The notes beneath the pieces were generated by a model. The model did no database searches. It was not told where the DNA came from and saw only the letters and a program-made list of their open reading frames with translations. Position numbers and translations under genes: made by a program. Below, piece by piece: positions 9,771 to 18,024 of a stretch of 29,011 nucleotides of DNA. The stretch is from Phellopilus nigrolimitatus (lineage: Eukaryota; Basidiomycota; Agaricomycetes; Hymenochaetales; Hymenochaetaceae): NCBI GenBank assembly GCA_021029095.1, contig JAJOHG010000324.1, positions 1-29,011 on the forward strand. The letters run 5' to 3'. Every line of letters begins with the position of its first letter. Position 1 is the first letter of the stretch.

Positions 9771-10994
9771 ATGGCGGCCTCAGTCGATCATCATCTGCCC
9801 GAGCGTTTCCCAGTCCCGGAGACAGCATCTTCAAATCCCCATGTGCGCGATCAAGATCTTCAATCTACGATATCTCTGGTGTCTCTGCCCTCATCTGGAT
9901 CTGAGGGGTTTAGCGACGCCTGCCCCTCGCTAACCGATTCAAACTCCACATCATCTGAGGGACTTACAGAGCAAGAGAACGCCGACACGCCTCCACAGTC
10001 GCTAGCCGTCAGCCCTGTCGATGTATTTGTGGGGGCGGCGGATCCGAACTCAGCCTCCCAGTCCTACGTGTTCAAGGATGAATTAGATGCCATTACGCCG
10101 AAATCGAGGATTGCTGAGCGCAAAGGATACTTTCCGTGGATCGACAAAAACAACGATGCGGGATACAAGGCAGAAGGAGAAGCTAAAGATGCTAAGAAGG
10201 CTAAGGCTATCACAGAGACTCGCGGGCTCGAGAGACCGAATATATCCGCAGAGTTATCAGCACTTGCAAATCTAGTACTACACCAACCACGTCCTCGATA
10301 CGGTAAAGGAGGGAGTTTTTCGAGTACAATACTCCAGACGGTCGAGGAGAACCCAACAGAAGCTGCGTCAGGTCCTTCGGATGCTGTTAATTCGCCATTC
10401 CCACGCCCGCGCCGCCCGATGCGCATCGAACTCCCTGCTCGGGACGACTTCGTACCCAAAGTGCGACAGAAGAAGCAACATGTCGGTCTAGGACTGGGTC
10501 TCCCGGTAGCCTGGGATGGAAAGCACACATACAAGCTTAGTTCTCCCGATAAGCCAGTCCCGACGGCGGTGCCGCTCAACCCATGCAGCCTGGCGAGCAC
10601 AGATGGCCTGGATTCAAAAGAGAACAAGCCTGCACTGCGGCCTGTCTTCGAGTTCCTGAGCACACCATCGCCTATGGACGCGCTGCCGTCTCTAGTCCTT
10701 TCCACTAAAGACAACGAAGCTGAAGGGCGTCCTAAACGCGCTGATTCGGGTGCGCCAATCGAACAAGCAGGCCTTACATCCATGGGTCTGGGGCTGACTT
10801 TGGACAATCGGGGTGACTCAGACAGCGAACGCGCCATCACATTACCGCTCTCAAGCTTACCAACCTCAAAGTCTACTGGGTTCATTGCGGTACTGGAGGT
10901 TCGTCCTGATGCTTCTGGGGACTCTGCTACTGTTTCTGGAAAACGTGACTCGGAGGACACTTTCAATCCTTACTTCGCAGCAGTCTGTATTTGA
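9771..10994 (+). CDS. Hypothetical Ser/Pro-rich protein, 407 residues, single exon
   Basis: One long open frame with an ATG in good context (AGCATGGCG) and no intron, unusual for this window. The composition is rich in Ser, Pro, Asp and Glu throughout, as in intrinsically disordered regulatory proteins. Visible features are KGYFPWIDKNND (about residue 121), a Lys/Ala-rich segment after it, RPRRPMRIELP (about 213), two GLGL-type motifs (HVGLGLGLPVAW about 237 and SMGLGLTLD about 344), and KSTGFIAVLEV near the C-terminus. There are no transmembrane, coiled-coil or enzymatic motifs. Many SP and TP pairs could be phosphorylation sites; this is inference. An overlapping 300-codon minus frame is treated as a shadow. 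It lies 295 bases upstream of the tubulin gene, and no link between them is evident. Confidence 0.65.
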   Translation: MAASVDHHLPERFPVPETASSNPHVRDQDLQSTISLVSLPSSGSEGFSDACPSLTDSNSTSSEGLTEQENADTPPQSLAVSPVDVFVGAADPNSASQSYVFKDELDAITPKSRIAERKGYFPWIDKNNDAGYKAEGEAKDAKKAKAITETRGLERPNISAELSALANLVLHQPRPRYGKGGSFSSTILQTVEENPTEAASGPSDAVNSPFPRPRRPMRIELPARDDFVPKVRQKKQHVGLGLGLPVAWDGKHTYKLSSPDKPVPTAVPLNPCSLASTDGLDSKENKPALRPVFEFLSTPSPMDALPSLVLSTKDNEAEGRPKRADSGAPIEQAGLTSMGLGLTLDNRGDSDSERAITLPLSSLPTSKSTGFIAVLEVRPDASGDSATVSGKRDSEDTFNPYFAAVCI

Positions 10995-11289
10995 CATATG
11001 GCGACATGCATATCCTGTATCTTTCATGATAGATCTCTGTAACCAAGAGATAAGAAATAGACGTTTTGTATGTTGGGAAACCAGTGCGAAACCCCTGGAT
11101 ACAGGCTCGGAGGTACGAGCGAAAGAGATCGGCAATCATTATTTAAGTACACGTGGTTTTTATAGTCGTGAGAACATGAAGGGCGAAAATAATAACCTCG
11201 CGTCTGGAGTGGTTCAACTTCAAGGTCTTCATCCACCTTCATCATACCCCGACCACGTACACTCCTTCAACCGTACAAATCGAGCAACA

Positions 11290-13896
11290 ATGGTCCGCGA
11301 AATCGTGAATATCCAGGTCGGACAGGTAAGTACGCGTATCAGACGCGTTGCGATCGCGCGTTTCGAGAGGCATGCTGGTGCTGAAGACGGATTACTGAAA
11401 CAATGTGCTAGGCGGGGAACCAGGTGGGCGAGGCGTTCTGGAGGATGCTTCTTGCGGAGCACGGGTTGAACTTGGAAGGGGTGCGTGCTCTGTCCTACTC
11501 GTTGAGGTGTAAAGGTCGTGTTTACTGAACGTTTGAATAATTGTTTTGGGCGTGGCAGGGCTATGAAGGCAATGACCCTCAGCAACTCGAGCGGGTGCGA
11601 CAACTTCACCACGACCTGCCTATCGTTTCGATGAGCTTCTAAACTAACATCTTTCTACAGTTGAATGTGTATTTCACGGAGGTTGACCAGACGAGTTCTT
11701 CCTTGAAATACGTACCGCGAAGCGTGCAGGTCGACCTGGAACCAGCCGTCTGCAACCGCGTAAGTTGACGCGTAATTCATCCATAGTTGTCGTCTCTAGT
11801 ACATATGCCTAATCGTGCTTTGCCTAGATACGGAGCGGGGAGCTTGGACGGCTTTTCCGCCCTGACACCTTCATCAATGGAAACTCGGGTGCGGGTAATA
11901 ACTGGGCAAAGGGCTGTAAGTCGGAGGCTTTGCCCTTTGAGTTTGAAGGGATTTCTAACGTTTGAACTTCGGCTTAGACTATACAGAGGGTAAGTCCGAG
12001 ACTGTAACGCGTGTCATCTTATGTTTCTAAGCTTTGTAGGTGCTGAGCTTATGGACGGCATTCTGGTAAGCTGGGTTTATAAGTAAGCTGTGTTAGTTGT
12101 GTCTGATTGTGCTTCTTTGCGTCCAGGATGTTATTCGGAGGCAATCGGAAGCTTGTGAAGCAATACAAGGCTTCCAGATTACTCACTCTCTTGGAGGTGG
12201 TACCGGTTCGGGTCTCGGAACGCTACTACTCTCCAAAGTCCGCGAAGTAAGCGTGCTTCTCAATCTCGCTTGAAAGCATCACATAAGACTGAATTAATTG
12301 TTGGGTAGGAATTTCCCGATCGCATGCTCGCCACCTTCTCAGTTCTTCCTTCACCGAAAGCAAGTTTCTCGCTTTTATGGGAAAGGTTGTAAATGCAGAC
12401 ACGGTTTGATCTTCCTAGGTTTCCGAAACTGTAGTAGAGCCGTACAACGCCATGCTATCCGCACACCAGCTTGTGGACAACAGTGATATGTCCATCTGTC
12501 TCGACAACGAAGCGCTGTACGTTTCTTTTACTTCTAACCATCGGGGCGATTGCTGACATGTTGTCTAGTTACGACATCAACACGCGTACGCTCAAAAACA
12601 AGAACCCCGAGTTCGAGAATCTTAACAGGGTACGTGGTGTGCTTATATATGTTGATGGCACAGTATTTTGATGCATCCCATCCAAAGATCATTGCGCAAG
12701 TCATGTGCGGTGTCAGTACTAGTCTGCGCTTCCCAGGTCAACTCAATGGGTGCGTGATTAATGATCGCTGATGTGTGGAAGAGCCTCATTCGTTTTTGAA
12801 TTCAGTGACCTAAGGAAGCTCGGCATGAACCTCGTTCCTTTCCCTCGTGTATGTTGTTCTACTTTCTATTATCCTTGGAAATCGCTCAATTCAAATATGC
12901 TTGTTTGATAGCTCCATTTCCTCATGCCTAGCTACGCTCCTTTCTTCGACCCGAAGGCGGTTACTTTCCAGGGCGGGACTACCGCCGAACTGACACAGGC
13001 GTAAGCATTTTGCGTGCAAATGGCTAGCTTACATGTTCTCCGACTGACTTTTCCCGTCAGACTGTTTGATCGCAAAAACCTTCTGGTCGCGTGCGATCCG
13101 AGATTCGGGTTTGTCCTTTTTTCTTTCAGATGAAATGTGTGTTGGTGTTGACAAAAAGCTTATAGACGCTACCTGACTGCCGGCACGATCTTCCGTGGCA
13201 AGATATCTTCAAGAGAGGTGAGCGTATAATCGAAATAGGCTCGTGACATAATCTAACTACATTCGTTTATCTAGGCTGAGGTTCGTTTATTTTGCGTAAT
13301 ATTGTCTTTCTCCGTTACAATATACTGAATGTCGGCGACTATAGACCGCTGTCAGTCAGATCCAGACGAAGAACTCCAACATGTTTGTCGAGTACGTGGC
13401 TTTGCAGTTTACTTTTTTGTCTGTCCGCTCACGACGTTGTTCTAGCTGGATTCCGGACAATGTTTCTGTCGCGCTGTGCTCTGTTCCTCCCGTCGGACAA
13501 CAAAAAGTACGTCTATTGACTACATTTAACTCAGTCATATTTACAAGATGGCCATTACTTCTAGTCCGCGACGTGTCTTGCGAATTCGACAGCCATCCAG
13601 GAACTGTTTAAGCGCACGCACGCGCAATTTGCCATGATGTTCAAACGCGGCGCGTTCTTGCATTGGTACACGGGCGAAGGAATGGATGAGATGGAATTCA
13701 CGGAAGCAGAAAGCAACACTCAGGATCTTATGTACGTCTTTTGTCTTCTGTTCCTCTCGCCGACATGCATGTGCTGATATGTTTTCGACATTTGCACAGT
13801 GCGGAATACCAGCAATATCAGGAGGCAACTGGAGAGGAGGAGGCTTACGATTACGAAGACGAAGAGGCAGCTGCCTCCGAAGTGCTCTCGCAATAG
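11290..13896 (+). CDS. Divergent beta-tubulin
   Basis: Beta-tubulin pairs with alpha-tubulin and binds GTP to build microtubules. Twenty-one exons splice into about 455 residues: 11290-11325, 11412-11480, 11559-11594, 11661-11759, 11828-11915, 11978-11989, 12040-12065, 12127-12246, 12309-12359, 12419-12516, 12569-12629, 12688-12749, 12806-12848, 12912-13000, 13061-13108, 13166-13217, 13275-13280, 13345-13391, 13446-13506, 13565-13731, 13800-13896. Landmarks are the tubulin signature GGGTGSG (about 149), [48 protein letters not shown] and a short acidic tail ending VLSQ. It is beta rather than alpha or gamma by these motifs. Oddities: the N-terminus is MVREI rather than MREI; Ala stands where beta-tubulins have Cys12; a four-residue insert follows VYFTEV; and the residues aligned with His6, Glu198 and Phe200 are Asn, Met and Ile. 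It is probably the divergent paralogue, with a conventional copy elsewhere. Confidence 0.95.
11978..11989 (+). other. 12-nt microexon of beta-tubulin
   Basis: The exon is ACTATACAGAGG, between TTAG and GTAAGT. It supplies most of YYTEG, the segment linking NNWAKG to AELMDGIL. Without it the frame and the conserved HYTEGAEL-like stretch are lost. Confidence 0.85.
12360..12418 (+). other. GC-AG intron of beta-tubulin
   Basis: The donor is AAA|GCAAGT, an ideal GC-type donor, and the acceptor is TTCCTAG. Phase 0 splicing joins SVLPSPK to VSETVVEP exactly as in the family. No GT donor nearby gives the conserved sequence. Confidence 0.85.
13275..13280 (+). other. 6-nt microexon of beta-tubulin
   Basis: GCTGAG is flanked by a CTAG acceptor and a GTTCGT donor. 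It adds Ala-Glu between KISSRE and TAVSQIQ. With these two residues the segment has the length expected from ordinary beta-tubulins; skipping it would shorten a conserved helix by two residues without changing the frame. Confidence 0.65.
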
Positions 13897-14234
13897 CGGC
13901 AGCAGGTGCATGACATTTGTGACCACGTCTAGCTCGATTCTTTCATCTCTCTGAGCACTCCTTACACATAGTCTATGTCTACTCATCTTAGTATTGGTTC
14001 TAATTCGCGCGCACCCTTCTTCTGAATTGAGGCACGGGCGATCCTGTACTTATGCACGTCTGGAGGACAGCCGTTTTGTCCGCAAAAAAAAATAGATCAT
14101 AAAAATGTGTGTATTGCGTGAAAATGCTGTAAAGTTTTACATATGGAGAGTGAGTTAGGCAGCCAACGCGGCGAGTACACTTGGCTGTGGACGACGACGT
14201 CAGCGGCCCACCTTAATCGCAGCGCACATTACAA
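13897..14234. promoter_or_regulatory. Tubulin 3' flank and promoter of the CCDC174-like gene
   Basis: No gene is seen. An A-rich run (CGCAAAAAAAAATAG) at about 14081-14095 precedes an AT-rich stretch to about 14140 that probably contains polyadenylation or promoter signals. The next start codon at 14235 sits in ACAAATGGCA, a good context. Confidence 0.35.
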
Positions 14235-15759
14235 ATGGCACCGTCAACCAAAGCGAAGGCGGCCGGTGTCTCCGCCAGCTCGTTTCTTGACTTGAAAGCC
14301 GAGCTCGCAAAGAAAGAAACGGAGTTTTCGAAGAAAAAGGGCGCGTATGCCACAGGTGGCGCGTTGCCCGGGGACAAGGTACCCATCCTCCATCCACGTC
14401 ATCCTGATTTCGTCTTATAATTTCTTCTAACGGCGCACAGAAAGCAACTATATGGGCGCGAACAAACAAAGGCGTCGCGGCGCGTAATGCGCGGGACCTG
14501 GAGGAGGATCAAGTGAGCCGGCGCACGGTCGAGTCTGCACGCGCAGCGCTTGAGCGCAAGGCACTTATCTACGACAAACTGCGCAAGGGCAAGACGGGTG
14601 GGCTGTCGGATGCCCAGTACGACGCGCTGCTTGTAGACGTGAGTTCTGTATGTCCTATAGTTGGAATCTCGTTGTGACCGGAAGTGCTCCAGTTTGACGC
14701 GAAGGCGCTGGACGACCATTATAGCAGCGATAGCGAGGACGTGGATGAATCTCTGATGGTGCCGAAGCCTGTGGACGACAGCGTGTGTTTCTCTCGGTGT
14801 TTATATCTTAATCTGCATTATTGAAAAACGGAAACTTACAGGACGATCCTTTGGTGGAGTACGAGGATGAATTTGGGCGGATGCGGACTGCGAAGAAAAG
14901 CGAAGTCCCTCGAGACTTAATGCCCTCTGCACAAGATGAAGAGCCTGTCGATGATGAGTAAGTTTTGTTATATTATGCAGTGTCTTCGTTCGTATCTGAC
15001 GACGCAATGCTTCACAGTCCATACGTAGTTCGTTCGTACATTTCTACTCTACTTTTGCGTATGCTTTTCTCAAACATTCACGTAGTCAATCCGGTCAACC
15101 ACTTTCCCGTATACGAACCTTCCGCGGAGCGCATCGCTGCGATCGACGAGGCCGCGTCAGAGGCCGCAAACCCGCTCGCAACTCACTACGACGCCACACG
15201 TGAGGTGCGTGCGAAGGGCGCGGGGTTCTATGCATTCTCGGCAGACGAGGAGGCGCGCGCACGCGAGATGGAAGAGCTGCGGCTTGCGCGGGAGGAGACG
15301 GAACGCGTGCGGCAGGAGACGGGCGCGGTGAACGTGCGCCCGGGGGAGATAGAGGGGATGGGGAACGAGCCTCAGGACGCGGATGCAAATGCGGAGGGTG
15401 GGCGCAAGGCGAAGGGGAAGGAGGCGGTGTTGGCGGCGAGGAGTCGGGCGATGGAGAAGAGAAAGAGGGAGCTGGAGGAAAGGAAGAAACTCGTTGAGGC
15501 GAAGAGGAGGAAGGTGAAGGCGCCCGAAGGCGAGGGCGATGGGCGAGCTGAAGCTAGAACACCGAAAGCTATGGCGAGTGCGGCGGATTCGTTTGCTGCT
15601 CTGGAAGTAAAGGCTCAAGGCACTATCGGGGCGTCGGGTGAGAAAGGAAAGTCGCGCTGGGACCAGACGAAGAAAGCACCGAAGGCGGGCCCGTCGACTG
15701 CAACCTCTGCAGATGACTTCCTGGCACAACTCGAAATGGACCTGGTCGGGAAGAAGTGA
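14235..15759 (+). CDS. CCDC174-like coiled-coil protein (DUF4078 region)
   Basis: Exons: 14235-14378, 14441-14638, 14693-14782, 14842-14957, 15018-15031 and 15086-15759, giving about 411 residues. If the last intron (15032-15085, exactly 54 nt) is retained the frame stays open with 18 more residues. The N-terminal third is Lys/Ala-rich with SSFLDLKAELAKKETEF; an acidic middle follows (DDPLVEYEDEFGRMR). The diagnostic part is the GAGFYAFSADEEARAREMEELRLAREETERVRQ-type region, which matches the GFYxFS plus EExRxxQMxxLxxLRxET pattern of CCDC174/DUF4078. A strongly charged coiled coil and a basic segment (KRKRELEERKK) come next, then SRWDQTKK and an acidic end. Human CCDC174 is nuclear and linked to RNA processing; that role here is by homology. 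Neighbours: convergent with the molybdopterin synthase gene, 110 bases apart. Confidence 0.85.
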
Positions 15760-15869
15760 GATATGTTGAATCGTTTGTCTGGTATGTTACCCAAGTTATA
15801 TTACAAGTGCTTAGTCGTATCCATTGACATTCCTTCTTTCTCCCCCGCAAAGTGCGCGTATGGATACAA

Positions 15870-16154
15870 TCAGCCCCCTGATACAGGGCATATAACAGCA
15901 ACCTCCTCGCCGCCTTTCAATACAATGCCCTCTGGCTCGTCAACCATCTCCGCGTCCACACTCCACTGACTCGTCCTGAGCACCGCGTCGAGGTTCGTGC
16001 CTTGGTGCCGCGTGGCCAGAAGCGCAGAGAGCGCAGAGAGCCTAAACTCGCCAGAAGGGAGTATGACGGTCTCGGAGGGAACACGCGTCGCGGTGAATGC
16101 TGCAGCGAAGTAAAGCACGGTGATGGAACGCGTATCGGTGTCGGTCGGTGTCAT
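15870..16154 (-). CDS. MOCS2A: Molybdopterin synthase sulfur-carrier (small) subunit, MoaD/MOCS2A type
   Basis: This ubiquitin-fold protein carries sulfur as a C-terminal thiocarboxylate. With the large subunit (MOCS2B/MoaE) it turns precursor Z (cPMP) into molybdopterin, the scaffold of the molybdenum cofactor used by nitrate reductase and other enzymes. The single exon codes 94 residues from the ATG at 16154; the frame stays open upstream, but without an earlier ATG. Evidence: ITVLYFAAAFTATRV as first strand and helix, a variable middle (SALLATRHQG), then EPEGIVLKGGEEVAVICPVSGG. The last stretch is the typical MoaD end, with the double glycine at the very C-terminus, the residue that is adenylated and thiocarboxylated. 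Length and ending match the family. The large subunit is not in the window. It shares a 961-base divergent upstream region with the luciferase-like gene. Confidence 0.9.
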   Translation of the reverse strand: MTPTDTDTRSITVLYFAAAFTATRVPSETVILPSGEFRLSALSALLATRHQGTNLDAVLRTSQWSVDAEMVDEPEGIVLKGGEEVAVICPVSGG

Positions 16155-17115
16155 TTGGGCGTCACGGATTTTAGATATCTGCACACACGTTCATGGAGAA
16201 CAATGAGCAATGGTTTTGATAACATGTTATAGACTACGGAACTACCTACTATTGTAGTTTCTCTAGCAATTACTAAGCAGATGGTATGAGATCACGGTGA
16301 TATAGCGACGATTGAGATAGGAGTAAGAAGAGACGCGTGACGATTCACTTGCTCTTTCCTCTCATGGTCCAGCCATTGGTTTTCTCCCTACCTCTTTCCT
16401 TTAAATGAGGGAATATGGAAGCCTTCGTTTCTTTTCCTTCATTTCTAGATTTTCAAGTCCTAGCGTTCGGAGTATTTCCGCCTTCTGACTCCTGCCTCTA
16501 GTAGACGATGAAAACGGAGTTGTTCAATGATTGGCTGGGCTGTATCCAAAGATCCCTCTGGCAAAGTTACGGTGGACGCGCATTCCGATGGCTTCAGACA
16601 TCCATGTCTGATGGCCATAATGGCGCGAATATCCAACTCTGCGACTTGTAGATATATCCTGATTACCTCGGAAGTGACATGGGGCTCTCCAATAAATTCA
16701 GCGCTTGACGAAGAAAGCGGTTCGGACTCAATGTACTCTTTACATGACTTGTGGAATCAAAGATGGTCTCTTGTTTTGGCCGACGCTCGAGAGCATGTAG
16801 CTCAAATGCTACATAATTAGCAGGCGAATGGCCTATGGGAAGGAACTTACTAGGTTGATCCTATCTAATAGGTCTGCTGTAGGGGGCTGCCGGAAGTGTT
16901 CAAAACCAGGGCGTTCATTTAAAGCCTCTGTGTTCTGCTTTTCCAACATCCGACCTACTTCGTAGGCGAAATAATTACAGCAGCCTTTTAGTGCACGAGT
17001 TGAACTATCAAAATGGTCTTGATACGACCTTAGGTCAGAATGCGGCCGTTCCCGAGCGCTTATTGGATCTGCGAGCATCTCGTGCATTCGGCCTTCGAAC
17101 GCATATACGTGGACA
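16155..17115. promoter_or_regulatory. Divergent intergenic region between MOCS2A and the luciferase-like gene
   Basis: It must contain both promoters. Two opposing frames look faintly protein-like: 16527-16820 (+), from ATG, about 97 residues; and 16833-17087 (-), 84 residues. Neither has a recognisable motif, a splice-consistent extension or a clear partner exon, so neither is called as a gene. Nothing else stands out. Confidence 0.35.
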
Positions 17116-18024
17116 ATGTCTCTCGTTTCTCAGAAAGCAGCTGTCTCTCAGTTTTCAACTCAAATTGTGACACTTCTATCCCGGCACCCGCGAGCAATCG
17201 TCGTAGCCTCCCTCACGGCCCTTCTTTTTCCGTGGACGATACACAGCTTCCGGGAGTACAAGGCCCTGGGGCGCGGCGGGGCGCCCAATTTTTGTGTCGG
17301 CTGGATCCTTGCGACGCTAGCGAAGCCGTTCGGCCGTGAAACAACCAGCACTGAGGAGTACGAACGCGACGCAGACAAGGAGACGTGGCTCAAGGCTGGT
17401 GGCGGTGCGCAGGAAGTGCCACCGAGGTGGAGACCGCGGCCGGCGAAGGGTTGGCATTTCCTCCCGCATCGCCAGGTGGACCAATTTCCCGGGGACGAGG
17501 TCAAGGCGGTGAGCTTGAATTTATATCATACAAGTAGCATGGCTTCCAGTTATTTATTAGATTTCATAGATGCTCGCGCAGGAGTTCCGCTCTGTCGTTG
17601 ACGCGAATCCGGACCTCGTGGAGCTGCAGCTCTCGCCGCACGAGAAGTACAGCGATGCAGTTATGATCCACTCGTCCCTCAAAGCTCCGCACCGAGTTGC
17701 AGAGGCGGCATTGCGCGAGATCGTCCACTACCACGACTTCAAGGACTTCTCCATGCATGTCCTCTTGTCGCCGCAGGACTGCAAGCTCGGTATGCTTATA
17801 CTCTGTATTCACCCTGCTCACTAGAACACTGCTGACTCTCTTTTGTTGCTTTAGTGATTGAACACGGGTGGGGCGAGCGCCACCCGCTTAGTGGGCGTAT
17901 GGCTCACCTGCCGAAGGAGTACCTCTTCATATACGCGCCCCAGAGTGAAGATGACGTGCGTGTCGCGGGCCTGATCATGCGCGCAGCGGTCGGGTATATG
18001 ACGCACACCAGGAACGTGCGCTAG
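17116..18024 (+). CDS. Fungal luciferase-like protein (Luz family, luciferase domain/DUF5519)
   Basis: Three exons (17116-17508, 17570-17789, 17855-18024) code about 260 residues, near the 267 of the Neonothopanus luciferase. Luz oxidises 3-hydroxyhispidin with oxygen and emits green light; most family members have no known activity. Domain order matches Luz: a short N-terminal stretch, one membrane helix (about residues 29-42, AIVVASLTALLFPW), a conserved APNFCVGWILATLAKPFG segment, a variable linker rich in Pro, Arg and Trp, then the conserved C-terminal half. Its key words are REIVHYHDFKDFSMH, a SPQDCK turn, HGWGERHPLSG, LPKEYLFIYAP and AAVGYMT at the end; Luz has GWGQRHPLAG, FLYAP and SIGYMT at the same places. 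An endoplasmic-reticulum-type membrane anchor is expected. No hispidin synthase, hispidin-3-hydroxylase, P450 or caffeylpyruvate hydrolase gene is nearby, so light production cannot be claimed. Confidence 0.88.

Noticed and set aside
10064..10966. Minus-strand open frame of 300 codons
   Set aside because: Shadow of the plus-strand gene; long complementary frames are common in GC-balanced Ser/Pro-rich coding DNA.
15157..15729. Arg/Leu-rich minus-strand frame
   Set aside because: Complement of the CCDC174-like coiled coil; the composition is that of an antisense artefact.
16527..17087. Two small opposing frames between MOCS2A and the luciferase-like gene
   Set aside because: Both are short and motif-free; no convincing exon partner was found, so they are only mentioned in the intergenic entry.
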